A DNA stretch of 54,228 nt, from positions 1-54,228 of the forward strand of contig DATHAQ010000014.1 in the NCBI GenBank assembly GCA_035296565.1, read 5' to 3'. The stretch is from JACCZR01 sp035296565. Its GTDB lineage: Bacteria > Actinomycetota > Thermoleophilia > Solirubrobacterales > Thermoleophilaceae. This document shows positions 9,472-17,146 of this stretch, piece by piece (the stretch's first letter is position 1; every line of letters starts with the position of its first letter). The notes under the pieces are model-generated. The model ran no database searches and had not been told where the DNA came from. It saw only the letters and a program-made list of their open reading frames with translations. Position numbers and translations under genes: made by a program.

Positions 9472-11126
9472 ACGCCGGCGAACTCCGTCAGCTCGGCGGA
9501 GCCCGGCTCGTGCGCCAGCGACATCCGCGGCGCCTCGTGGTCGGCCAGCCAGGAGGAGACGATCCGCACCTCATCGACCTCCTCGGGGGGCAGCGGCGCG
9601 GGACCGCGCGGCTTGCGGCGGCTCAGCGCTGCCTCGGTGCGCTCGGCCAGCTCGCTGGGCCCGGGCAGCGGACCCCAGTCGGCCACGCGGCCGTCCACCA
9701 GCCAGAAGGCGTCGAAGCGCTCCTTGGCGGGATGGCGAGCCAGGACCAGCTGGGGCGCGGCGTGCACGGCGCGCAGGACGCCGTCGAGCCGGCCCAGCAC
9801 CCGCTCCAGGCGCTCCGCGCGCCGGCGCAGGGTGGCCGCGCGCTCGTAGCGCCGGGCCTCCGAGGCCTCGCGCATCTGCTCCTCGACGTGGGCCAGCAGC
9901 CGCCTGGCGGCGTCCGGGTCGGGCCCGGAGAACAAGGCCAGCGCCTTGTCCACCTGGCCGCGGTAGGCGTTGGGGTCCAGGTCACCGAGGCAGGGGGACA
10001 GGCAGCGGCCCATCTGGCCGTAGGCGGAGGGGTGGTCGCGGCGGCGGAGCGCCTTTCCGCAGTGGCGCAGCCGGAACAGGGAAGTGAGCTGGTCGGCCAG
10101 CTCGCCGGCCGCCTTGCGCCCCTTGAGCGGGCCCACGTTGACAGCGCGGCCGGCAGCCGGCTCGCTGCCCACCTCGAGCACCGGATAGGGCGGCTCGAGC
10201 TGGCAGCGCAGGTACACGTAGCCGTCGGTGCGCTTGAGCTTGCGGTTGCCCCGGGGCTGCCACTGCTTGATCAGCCGGTTCTCCAGGACGAGGGCGCCGA
10301 GCTCGGAGTTGGTGGGCCGGTAGTCGACTATCTCGGCCTTCTCGGTCCACCCGGCGGGGGCGCAGAAGTGAGAGCGCGCCCGCGAGCGCAACGAGACCGA
10401 CTTGCCCACATAGAGCGGGCGCCCCCGCTCGTCGCGGAAGATGTAGACGCCTGGGTCGTCGGGGAGCTCCGAGAGGTCCGGCCGCTCCTCGGGTGGCCGC
10501 CTGCGCACCATTTCGGCCTCCTCGCGCTCGCGCGAGCGCCGGCGGGCGGGCGCGAGCAGCTCCAGCGCGGCGCCGACCGTGGGCGCGTTGGCGCACAGCC
10601 TGGGGAACAGGGCGCAGAACACGCGCGCGCACGTGAGGGCATCGGGGAGGGCGCGGTGGACCTCGTCGACCTCGATGCCCAGCGCGTCGGCCAGCGAGGC
10701 CAGGCCGCGTCGGCGCACGAGCGGGGCGAAGCGCCGCGCCAGCGCCACCGTGCAGATCACGGGCGGGCTGGGCCAGTCGAGCCCCTCGCGCTCGAACGCG
10801 TCATGCAGCACGCGGGTGTCGAAGCGGGCGTTGTGGGCTACCAGCACGCGGTTGCGGAGGAGATCCGCGAGCTCGGGGAGCACGTCCGACGGCGGTGGGG
10901 CCGTGTCCACCATCGCCTGCGTGATCCCCGTGAAGCGCTGGATCCCGCGCTGCAGCGGGCGCTCGGTGCGCGTCAGCGAGTCCCAGGTCTCGTGCAGCTC
11001 ACCGCCACCCACCAGCACCGCGCCGACCTCGGTCATCTCGCACAGGTCGCCGTTGAGGCCGTTGGTCTCGGTGTCGAGGGCGACGAACTCCGACTGGGCT
11101 AGGGGCTGGTCCAGCAGCGATGCCAC
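9468..11126 (-). CDS. DEDDh exonuclease fused to GIY-YIG and UVR (UvrC-like) domains
   Basis: A 552-residue fusion. Residues about 1-180 form a DnaQ/epsilon-type 3'-5' exonuclease with the ExoI motif FVALDTETNG, ExoII VLVAHNARFD and ExoIII HRALPDA. After a charged linker, residues about 215-300 form a GIY-YIG endonuclease with PGVYIFRDERGRPLYVGKS, as in the UvrC N-terminal half and Cho. A C-terminal region contains a UVR helical hairpin (ARRYERAATLRRRAERLERV). This architecture is known from actinobacteria (Mycobacterium tuberculosis Rv2191 is of this type) and suggests a DNA-repair nuclease; its substrate is not established. It ends tail-to-tail with the CDGSH gene. Confidence 0.9.
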   Translation of the reverse strand: MASLLDQPLAQSEFVALDTETNGLNGDLCEMTEVGAVLVGGGELHETWDSLTRTERPLQRGIQRFTGITQAMVDTAPPPSDVLPELADLLRNRVLVAHNARFDTRVLHDAFEREGLDWPSPPVICTVALARRFAPLVRRRGLASLADALGIEVDEVHRALPDALTCARVFCALFPRLCANAPTVGAALELLAPARRRSREREEAEMVRRRPPEERPDLSELPDDPGVYIFRDERGRPLYVGKSVSLRSRARSHFCAPAGWTEKAEIVDYRPTNSELGALVLENRLIKQWQPRGNRKLKRTDGYVYLRCQLEPPYPVLEVGSEPAAGRAVNVGPLKGRKAAGELADQLTSLFRLRHCGKALRRRDHPSAYGQMGRCLSPCLGDLDPNAYRGQVDKALALFSGPDPDAARRLLAHVEEQMREASEARRYERAATLRRRAERLERVLGRLDGVLRAVHAAPQLVLARHPAKERFDAFWLVDGRVADWGPLPGPSELAERTEAALSRRKPRGPAPLPPEEVDEVRIVSSWLADHEAPRMSLAHEPGSAELTEFAGV

Positions 11127-11235
11127 GGGCGCGCGATGGAAGCGCGTGCGTCGGACGGAGCGGCTGACCGCTTGCGGGCCCTGCGCCCGAGCGCACGCCG
11201 GGCACTGGTCGGCCGGGCACCGCCGTCGGCGTTTG

Positions 11236-11985
11236 CTAGCGACGCAGGCGAAGCGAGCGACGCACCCGGCGCTTGTTGCCGGACGGGTCGGTCACAGCGA
11301 AGCGCAGCGTCACGCGGGCACTGCGGGCGCGGCGCAGCCGCCGGCGAGCAGTGCGGCTGAACTTGAGGACCAGGCGGCGTGAGCCGGCCTGGATGACGGC
11401 CCGGTGCGGCTTGCTCAGGTTGCGCCTGCGGCCGCGGATCCCGAAGCGGCGGCTGGTACTGCGCTGAATCGTGCCGCCGGCCCCCATCACGCAGGCCTCC
11501 GAGCAGCGCAGGCGCACCGCGATGCCCCGGTGCAGCGCGCGCCGCAGGCTGCGGGAGATGCGTGAAAGCCGCACGCTGGGCGGGGTCCGGTCGGGAGCCA
11601 GCAGCGGATTGAAGGCCACCTGCACGGCCCCACGGGCTACGTCGCTGCGGCCGCCGGCGTCGGCCACGCGCAGGCCGATGGGGTTGGCGCCGAGCGTGAA
11701 GAAGGCTGTGGCCACCCGGCGGTCCGGCCCGGTGTCGGTCTCGTACGACCCGTTGCCATCGATATCCCAGCGGAAGTTGCTCAGGTCGCCGTCGGGGTCG
11801 CTGGAACCCGAGCCGTCGAGGACGACCACCTGCCCCTGGTAGGCCGGGTTGGGGCTGGCGCTTAGGGCCGCGGTGGGCGGGCAGGTGTTGCTGTCGTTGT
11901 AGTCGCAGTCGCCTTGGGCGAAGGCGGCCGGAGCGCACGCGAGGGCGCCGAGGATAAGCAGGGTGAGCAGAAGCGGGACGCGCAT
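11236..11985 (-). CDS. Secreted PKD-like domain protein
   Basis: A 249-residue exported protein. A Sec signal peptide (MRVPLLLTLLILGALACA, cleavage expected after about AAFAQ) precedes a PKD/Ig-like fold with the motifs LDGSGSSDPDGD and FRWDIDGNGSYET, typical of PKD domains with Ca-binding DxDxDG-like loops. A very basic C-terminal half (about 130-249) contains FAVTDPSGNKRRVRR, resembling the last strand of a second Ig-like domain. No catalytic domain is seen; cell-surface or adhesion roles are possible. ATG 11985 is chosen because it starts the signal peptide. A TAGGCT hexamer lies 14 nt upstream. Confidence 0.7.
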   Translation of the reverse strand: MRVPLLLTLLILGALACAPAAFAQGDCDYNDSNTCPPTAALSASPNPAYQGQVVVLDGSGSSDPDGDLSNFRWDIDGNGSYETDTGPDRRVATAFFTLGANPIGLRVADAGGRSDVARGAVQVAFNPLLAPDRTPPSVRLSRISRSLRRALHRGIAVRLRCSEACVMGAGGTIQRSTSRRFGIRGRRRNLSKPHRAVIQAGSRRLVLKFSRTARRRLRRARSARVTLRFAVTDPSGNKRRVRRSLRLRR

Positions 11986-11999
11986 GGGGTGAGTGGGTG

Positions 12000-12005
12000 A
12001 GCCTA
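12000..12005 (-). promoter_or_regulatory. -10-like hexamer (TAGGCT, N14) for the PKD protein
   Basis: On the minus strand TAGGCT lies 14 nt before ATG 11985, in the 90-bp divergent gap shared with radA. A very short leader is predicted. Confidence 0.35.
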
Positions 12006-12063
12006 CTGCTGAACACGCCGGCAGGGCGCAGGTTGCGGGGGCGAAGGCGTCCCCGTCAGCACT

Positions 12064-12069
12064 TAGCCT
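12064..12069 (+). promoter_or_regulatory. Leaderless-type -10 (TAGCCT, N6) for radA
   Basis: TAGCCT followed by GATCCG and ATG 12076. No Shine-Dalgarno is present. Confidence 0.5.
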
Positions 12070-12075
12070 GATCCG

Positions 12076-13434
12076 ATGACCGTCGGCAGCCGACACGTGT
12101 GCACCGCCTGCGGGCAGGAGAGCGCCAAGTGGCACGGCCGCTGCCCCGGCTGCGGCGAGTGGAACACGATGGTCGAGGAGGCCAAGCCGGCGAAGGCCTC
12201 CGGCGGTCTCGGCTCGCGGCGGGCGGGAGCGAAGGCGCTGCACCCGGTGGCGCTGGCGGACGTCGAGGCGCCGCGGGTGGCGCGGCTGCAGACCGGCATC
12301 GGCGAGCTCGACCGGGTGCTGGGCGGGGGGCTGGTCCCCGGCTCGCTCGTCCTCTTGGGCGGTGCGCCCGGGATCGGCAAGTCCACGATCACCGCCGGCG
12401 CGCTCGGCAACCTGGCCAAGGCGGGCCGCAAGGTGCTGTACGTGAGCGGCGAGGAGTCGGCGGCCCAGGTGCGGCTGAGAGCCGAGCGGCTAGGCCCTCA
12501 CGCGCTGCAGGTGCCGATCGTGGCCGAGACCGACCTCGAAGCGGTCGTCGCCACGGTCGAGGCCGAGCGCCCGGAGGTGTGCGTGGTGGACTCCGTGCAG
12601 GTGCTGAACGCCGGAGGACCCAGCGGCGCGCCGGGCTCGGTCGGCCAGGTCCGGGAGGTGGCCGGCCGGTTGGCCGGGGTGGCCAAGAACGGCGGCCCCG
12701 CCGTGATCCTCGTGGGCCACGTCACCAAGGAGGGCGCGCTGGCCGGACCGCGGGTGCTCGAGCACCTGGTGGATTGCGTGCTCAGCTTCGAGGGCGAGCG
12801 CGAGCGGACCTACCGGACGCTGCGCGCGCTGAAGAACCGCTTCGGCTCCGCCAGCGAGGCGGGCGTGTTCGAGATGCGCGAGGAGGGGCTGGTAGAGGTG
12901 GCCGACGCCTCCGAGCGCTTCGTGGCCGAGGCCACACGGGCGCCGGGGTCGGTGGTGCTGTGCTCGATGGAGGGCTCACGGCCGCTGCTCGTCGAGGTGC
13001 AGGCGCTGGTGGCGCCGAGCGAGCTGGTCCCGCCGCGCCGCGTGGCCAACGGGGTGGACCGCAACCGCCTGGCGCTCGTGCTGGCCGTCCTGGCCCGGCA
13101 CGGCGGTCCCGGGCTGGGGTCGAGCGACGTGTTCGTGTCGGTGGCGGGCGGCGTGCGGGTGGACGAGCCGGGCGCCGACCTGGCGATCGCGCTGGCCTTG
13201 GCCAGCGCTGCGAAGGGGATCACGCTCGGCGACGGCCGCCGGACGCTGGGCGCCTTCGGTGAGCTCGGCCTCACGGGCGAGCTGCGCCACGCCGCGCACC
13301 CCGACCGCCGCCTGGCCGAGGCTGCCAAGTTCGGCCTGGACCCGGTACTGCGGCCGGGTCCGCAGCTCGGGGACCTGCGTAGCGCGCTGAGGGCGGCTCT
13401 GCCCCGCGCCGAGGGCGCTGCCAGAGCCGCCTGA
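12076..13434 (+). CDS. radA: DNA repair protein RadA (Sms)
   Basis: A 452-residue protein with the three RadA parts: an N-terminal C4 zinc motif (CTACGQESAKWHGRCPGCGEW, Cys pairs at about 11/14 and 26/29), a RecA-like ATPase with Walker A GGAPGIGKST near 97 and the RadA-specific KNRFGS motif near 255, and a C-terminal Lon-protease-like domain that lacks the protease catalytic dyad in this family. RadA acts as a hexameric helicase in homologous recombination. It lies directly upstream of disA; in Bacillus subtilis RadA is reported to restrain DisA activity, so the pairing makes functional sense. Confidence 0.96.
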   Translation: MTVGSRHVCTACGQESAKWHGRCPGCGEWNTMVEEAKPAKASGGLGSRRAGAKALHPVALADVEAPRVARLQTGIGELDRVLGGGLVPGSLVLLGGAPGIGKSTITAGALGNLAKAGRKVLYVSGEESAAQVRLRAERLGPHALQVPIVAETDLEAVVATVEAERPEVCVVDSVQVLNAGGPSGAPGSVGQVREVAGRLAGVAKNGGPAVILVGHVTKEGALAGPRVLEHLVDCVLSFEGERERTYRTLRALKNRFGSASEAGVFEMREEGLVEVADASERFVAEATRAPGSVVLCSMEGSRPLLVEVQALVAPSELVPPRRVANGVDRNRLALVLAVLARHGGPGLGSSDVFVSVAGGVRVDEPGADLAIALALASAAKGITLGDGRRTLGAFGELGLTGELRHAAHPDRRLAEAAKFGLDPVLRPGPQLGDLRSALRAALPRAEGAARAA

Positions 13435-13473
13435 CGCCCCGTAAGTAACCCGCTCAGAGGCAGGTTTTTCACG

Positions 13474-13479
13474 TACTAT
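13474..13479 (+). promoter_or_regulatory. Leaderless-type -10 (TACTAT, N6) for disA
   Basis: TACTAT followed by 6 nt and GTG 13486. The 47-bp radA-disA gap has no Shine-Dalgarno at a useful distance. Confidence 0.45.
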
Positions 13480-13485
13480 GTATTG

Positions 13486-14595
13486 GTGCCGTACGCCGGT
13501 GATGACGTTGCCGAGCTCGAGGCTAGGCAGGAGCCCCGGCTCGTAAGAGCCCTCGAGATGATCGCCCCCGGTACGGCGGTCCGAGAGGGCGTGGACAACA
13601 TCGTGCAGGCCCGCACCGGCGGCCTGATCTGCATCGGCGAGTCCGAGGAGCTGTCCTTCCTCTTCTCGGGCGGCATCAAGCTCGACATCGACTACACGCC
13701 GGCCCTGCTGTTCCAGCTCGCGAAGATGGACGGCTCGATCATCCTCTCCTCGAACGGGACCAAGATCCTCTGGGCCAACGTCCAGCTGATGCCCGACCCG
13801 ACGATCCTCTCGCTGGAGACCGGCACCCGGCACCGCACCGCCGAGCGCGTCTCCAAGCAGACCGAGGCCCTGGTGATCGCGGTCTCGCAGTCGCGCAGCG
13901 TGGTCTCGCTCTACCTCGACGGCGCCAAATACATCCTCGAGGACATCCCGGTGGTGCTGGCCAAGGCCAACCAGGCGCTCGCCACCCTGGACAAGTATCG
14001 GACGCGGCTGGACCAGGTCTCGACCCGCCTCACCGCCCTGGAGTTCGAGGGCGGCGTCACCCTGCACGACGTACTGACGGTCATCCAGCGCTCCGAGCTC
14101 GTGACGCGCATGGCCGTGGAGATCGAGCGCTACATCGTCGAGCTCGGGGCCGAGGGACGGCTGATCGAGATGCAGCTGGAGGAGACGATGGTCGGGGTCG
14201 CCTCCGACAAGTCCGCGCTCGCGCGGGACTACGTTGCCGAGCCGACGGAGGAGGGCTTCCTGAGCGTCATCGATGCGCTCGCCCGGCTCCCTCACCAGGA
14301 CCTGCTCGATTTCGGGCGGCTGGCGGAGCTGCTCGGCTACGACCGCAAGCTCAACACCCTCGACCACCCGATCTCACCGCGTGGCCACCGGATCCTGGGG
14401 CGCATACCCCGCCTGCCGAAGCTGACCGTCCAGACCATCGTGGCGGAGTTCGGGGGGCTGGAGGAGATCCTTGCCGCCACCGACGCCGAGCTCGAGGCCG
14501 TGGAGGGAGTAGGAGACATGCGGGCCAAGGACATCCGCGAGGGCCTTCGCCGCCTGCAGGAGATCAACCTCGTGGACCGCTACCTGCAAACCTAG
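13486..14595 (+). CDS. disA: DNA integrity scanning diadenylate cyclase DisA
   Basis: A 369-residue c-di-AMP synthase. The DAC domain (about 10-145) has FLFSGGIKLDIDYTPALL and the substrate motif RHRTAERVSKQT near 118-129. The usual DGA catalytic motif reads KMDGSIIL, with Ser in place of Ala. A helical spine follows, and a C-terminal helix-hairpin-helix region (about 300-369, EAVEGVGDMRAKDIREGL) binds branched DNA. DisA makes c-di-AMP while scanning DNA and stops at damage. It sits between radA and carD, the same order as in other actinobacteria. The start may also be TTG 13483, one codon upstream. Confidence 0.95.
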   Translation: MPYAGDDVAELEARQEPRLVRALEMIAPGTAVREGVDNIVQARTGGLICIGESEELSFLFSGGIKLDIDYTPALLFQLAKMDGSIILSSNGTKILWANVQLMPDPTILSLETGTRHRTAERVSKQTEALVIAVSQSRSVVSLYLDGAKYILEDIPVVLAKANQALATLDKYRTRLDQVSTRLTALEFEGGVTLHDVLTVIQRSELVTRMAVEIERYIVELGAEGRLIEMQLEETMVGVASDKSALARDYVAEPTEEGFLSVIDALARLPHQDLLDFGRLAELLGYDRKLNTLDHPISPRGHRILGRIPRLPKLTVQTIVAEFGGLEEILAATDAELEAVEGVGDMRAKDIREGLRRLQEINLVDRYLQT

Positions 14596-14632
14596 AGAGA
14601 CAGCGGCGCTGCGATGCGCCGCAACTGAACCC

Positions 14633-14638
14633 AGGAGG
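14633..14638 (+). promoter_or_regulatory. Shine-Dalgarno AGGAGG misplaced for carD ATG
   Basis: A perfect AGGAGG ends 20 nt before ATG 14659, too far for normal initiation. The codon at optimal distance and in frame is ATC (14644), 5 nt downstream, which would add five residues (ISDAA read with initiator Met). No in-frame ATG, GTG or TTG exists between the two. Confidence 0.4.
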
Positions 14639-14658
14639 ACGACATCAGCGACGCAGCA

Positions 14659-15228
14659 ATGGAGGACGAAATCGTAGACCTCGAGATCGAGCGTGAGCTC
14701 GTCGAGATCGTCTACGAGGTCGGCGACCACGTGGTGTACCCGCACCACGGCGCCGGCAAGGTCCAGAAGAAGGAGCTCAAGACGGTGCTCGGCGAGGAGC
14801 GCGAGTACCTGACGATCAAGATCCTTCACAACGACATGACAGTCATGGTCCCGTGTGAGAACGCGGGGAAGGCAGGCCTGCGCAGGGTCATCGGCGAGGA
14901 GGCCGTCGAGCGCGTGCTGGGAGTGCTTCGCGACGACGTGAGCCAGATGCCCAAGAACTGGAACCGCCGGTTCAAGCACAACCGCGAGAAGATCAAGACC
15001 GGCGACGTCTACGAGCTCGCCGAGGTGGTCCGCAACCTCGCGATCCGCGAGTCCGAGAAGGGGCTTTCGACCGGCGAGAAGCAGATGTACACCCGAGCCA
15101 AGAAGATCCTCGCCTCCGAGCTGATGTACGCGCTCGAGATGGAGGAGGAGGACGCCGAGGCGCACCTCGAGTCACTCATCGAGGAGGCCCACATCTCCCG
15201 CAGCGGCGCGGCGCCCGCGACCGCGTAG
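14659..15228 (+). CDS. carD: CarD-family transcription regulator
   Basis: 189 residues. The N-terminal RNA-polymerase-interacting (Tudor-like) domain carries the family signature GDHVVYPHHGAGKV (about 22-35) and PCENAGKAGLRRV. The C-terminal helical domain (about 80-170) contains the DNA-contact Trp in KNWNRRFK and the stretch RNLAIRESEKGLSTGEKQMY. CarD binds the beta subunit of RNA polymerase and stabilises open complexes, especially at rRNA promoters. The N-terminus is about 20 residues longer than mycobacterial CarD and is acidic. The real start may be 15 nt upstream at a non-canonical ATC. The gene heads the ispD-PHP-ispF block. Confidence 0.93.
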   Translation: MEDEIVDLEIERELVEIVYEVGDHVVYPHHGAGKVQKKELKTVLGEEREYLTIKILHNDMTVMVPCENAGKAGLRRVIGEEAVERVLGVLRDDVSQMPKNWNRRFKHNREKIKTGDVYELAEVVRNLAIRESEKGLSTGEKQMYTRAKKILASELMYALEMEEEDAEAHLESLIEEAHISRSGAAPATA

Positions 15229-15238
15229 TCCCGGAACC

Positions 15239-15850
15239 GTGTCCGTCGTCGGGATCGTTCCCGCCGGCGGCAGCGGCGAACGCCTTGGTGCCGACCGGCC
15301 CAAGGCGTTCGTCGTTCTGGCCGGCCAGACCCTGCTCGACCGCTCGTTGGCCGCGCTGGAGCCGGTCTGCGAGCGGGTCGTGGTGGCGGTGCCCATCGGC
15401 TACGAGGCCCCGCCCGACCGCGTGACCGGCGGGCGCACCCGCGCGGCGTCCGTGGCCGCTGCCCTCGCCGCCGCCCCGGAGGCGACGGTCGCCGTGGTCC
15501 ACGACGCCGCCCGCCCATTGGCCACCCCCGACCTGGTGCGCAGGTGCGTCGATGCCCTGGACGGGGTCGACTGCAGCTTCGCGGCAGCTCGGGTGACCGA
15601 CACGGTGCACGAGGGCGACGACGACCTGGTCGAGCGCTCGCTGGACCGCTCGCGGCTGTGGGCGGCGCAGACGCCGCAGGTCGTTCGGGCCGACATCCTG
15701 CGTCGCGCGCTGGAGCGCGAGGCGACCGACGAGGCCTCGCTGGTGCTGGCCGCGGGGGGAAGCGTGCGGGCGGTCGAGGTGGAGGCGCCCAACCTCAAGA
15801 TCACCAACCGGGACGACCTGCTCGTGGCCGAGGCCCTGCTTGCTGACTGA
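15239..15850 (+). CDS. ispD: 2-C-methyl-D-erythritol 4-phosphate cytidylyltransferase
   Basis: A 203-residue nucleotidyltransferase of the MEP isoprenoid pathway. It starts with the CTP-binding signature VPAGGSGERLGADRPKAF (about 7-24). It also shows VHDAARPL near 86, where the Asp binds metal, and a C-terminal PNLKITNRDDLLVAEALL typical of IspD. It makes CDP-methylerythritol from MEP and CTP. It is slightly short (family about 230). GTG 15239 follows carD by 10 nt. The stop overlaps the PHP gene by 11 nt. ispF lies one gene further on. Confidence 0.95.
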   Translation: MSVVGIVPAGGSGERLGADRPKAFVVLAGQTLLDRSLAALEPVCERVVVAVPIGYEAPPDRVTGGRTRAASVAAALAAAPEATVAVVHDAARPLATPDLVRRCVDALDGVDCSFAAARVTDTVHEGDDDLVERSLDRSRLWAAQTPQVVRADILRRALEREATDEASLVLAAGGSVRAVEVEAPNLKITNRDDLLVAEALLAD

Positions 15851-16667
15851 CCTTCACGTCCACCTGCGCCCGGACGACGAGGGCACGCCTCCGTCGCGGT
15901 ACTTCACCCGCGAGAACGCCGAGCGGTACCGCGAGGCGGCCGCCGAGCGCGGCATCGACGAGTTGGGGGTCTCCGAGCACGTGCACCGCTTCACGGCGGC
16001 GCTGGAGGTCTGGGACCACCCCTTCTGGCGCGAGCAGGCCACCGACGACCTCGACGCCTACTGCGCCTTCGTGCGCGAGGAGACCGACCTGCGGCTGGGA
16101 ATCGAGGCGGACTTCGTGGCCGGGCGCGAGGATCGCATGGCCAACCTTCTCGACGCGCGCGAGTGGGACTACGTCGTCGGCTCGGTGCACTTCCTCAGCG
16201 ACCGCTCGCTCGACATGGAGGGCGACTGGGACGTATGGCGCTCGGGCTCGCCCGAGGTGGTCTGGTCGCGCTACTTCGAGACGCTCGGCGAGGCCGCGCG
16301 CACGGGGATGTACGACATCCTCGCCCACCCCGACCTGGTCAAGGTCTGGGGCCCGCGCGCTCCGCTGCCCGATGGAGACCTGCGGCGGTTCTACGATCGC
16401 GCGATGGACGGCATCGCGGACTCCGACGTGACGATCGAGGTATCCACCGCCGGGCTGCGCAAGCCGGTGGAGGAGATCTACCCCGCCGCGCCGTTCCTCG
16501 AGATGTGCCTGGAGGCGGGGCGGCCCGTGACGCTGTCCAGCGACGCGCACCGGCCCGACCAGCTCGGCCACGAGTACGAGCGCGCGCTCGAGTGGCTGGA
16601 CGGCCTGGGCATCAGCGAGCTCGCCACCTTCGAGCGCCGTGAGCGGCGCGTGGAGGCGATCGGTTGA
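15840..16667 (+). CDS. PHP-domain phosphatase, histidinol-phosphatase-like
   Basis: 275 residues with the PHP metallo-phosphoesterase pattern: LTDLHVHLRP at the N-terminus (H-x-H), GVSEHVHRF near 42, GIEADFV near 84, HPDLVKVWG near 165 and SSDAHRPDQLG near 235 supply the usual trinuclear metal ligands. HisK-type histidinol-phosphatases have this layout, so the last phosphatase step of histidine synthesis is a fair guess, but other PHP phosphoesterases cannot be excluded and no other his gene is nearby. The TTG start overlaps ispD; the stop overlaps ispF (TTGA). Confidence 0.75.
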   Translation: MLTDLHVHLRPDDEGTPPSRYFTRENAERYREAAAERGIDELGVSEHVHRFTAALEVWDHPFWREQATDDLDAYCAFVREETDLRLGIEADFVAGREDRMANLLDAREWDYVVGSVHFLSDRSLDMEGDWDVWRSGSPEVVWSRYFETLGEAARTGMYDILAHPDLVKVWGPRAPLPDGDLRRFYDRAMDGIADSDVTIEVSTAGLRKPVEEIYPAAPFLEMCLEAGRPVTLSSDAHRPDQLGHEYERALEWLDGLGISELATFERRERRVEAIG

Positions 16668-17146
16668 GCGCCCGCTCGGGCATCGGCTACGACTCGCACC
16701 GGCTGGTCAAGGGCCGGCGGCTCGTGCTGGGAGGCGTGGACGTCGAGTCCGAGCTCGGCCTGGACGGCCACTCCGACGCCGACACGCTCACGCACGCCGT
16801 GATCGACGCGTTGTTGGGAGCCGCCGGCCTCGGCGACATCGGCCAGCACTACCCCGACAGCGACGAGCGCTGGCGCGACGCCGACAGCGTGGCGCTGCTC
16901 GGCGAGGTCAGCGCCTTCCTGGCCGAGCACCGCTGGACGGTGCGCCACCTCGACGCGACGGTGCTCTGCGAGCAGCCGAAGCTCGGCCCCTATCGGGACC
17001 GGATGCGCGAACGCCTGGCCCAGGCCGTCGGCATGCGCCCGTTCCAGGTGAACGTCAAGTTCACCACCAACGAGGGGATGGGGTTCGTGGGGCGGGGCGA
17101 GGGGATTGCGGCGATGGCGGTGGCCACCGTGGAGCGGTCGGACTGA
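16664..17146 (+). CDS. ispF: 2-C-methyl-D-erythritol 2,4-cyclodiphosphate synthase
   Basis: 160 residues. The zinc-site motif GIGYDSHRL at about 6-14 (D-x-H) and the signature HSDADTLTHAVIDALLGAA (about 38-56) are complete, and FTTNEGMGFVGRGEGIAA closes the trimer interface. It cyclises CDP-methylerythritol phosphate in the MEP pathway. The TTG start overlaps the PHP stop by 4 nt. The stop TGA shares its final A with the ATG of the amidase. With ispD in the same run, the operon supplies two MEP steps. Confidence 0.96.
   Translation: MSARSGIGYDSHRLVKGRRLVLGGVDVESELGLDGHSDADTLTHAVIDALLGAAGLGDIGQHYPDSDERWRDADSVALLGEVSAFLAEHRWTVRHLDATVLCEQPKLGPYRDRMRERLAQAVGMRPFQVNVKFTTNEGMGFVGRGEGIAAMAVATVERSD

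Noticed and set aside
9231..11102. 623-codon plus-strand frame opposite the exonuclease/GIY-YIG gene
   Set aside because: It has the same antisense bias, and the minus-strand protein has three clear domains with catalytic motifs.
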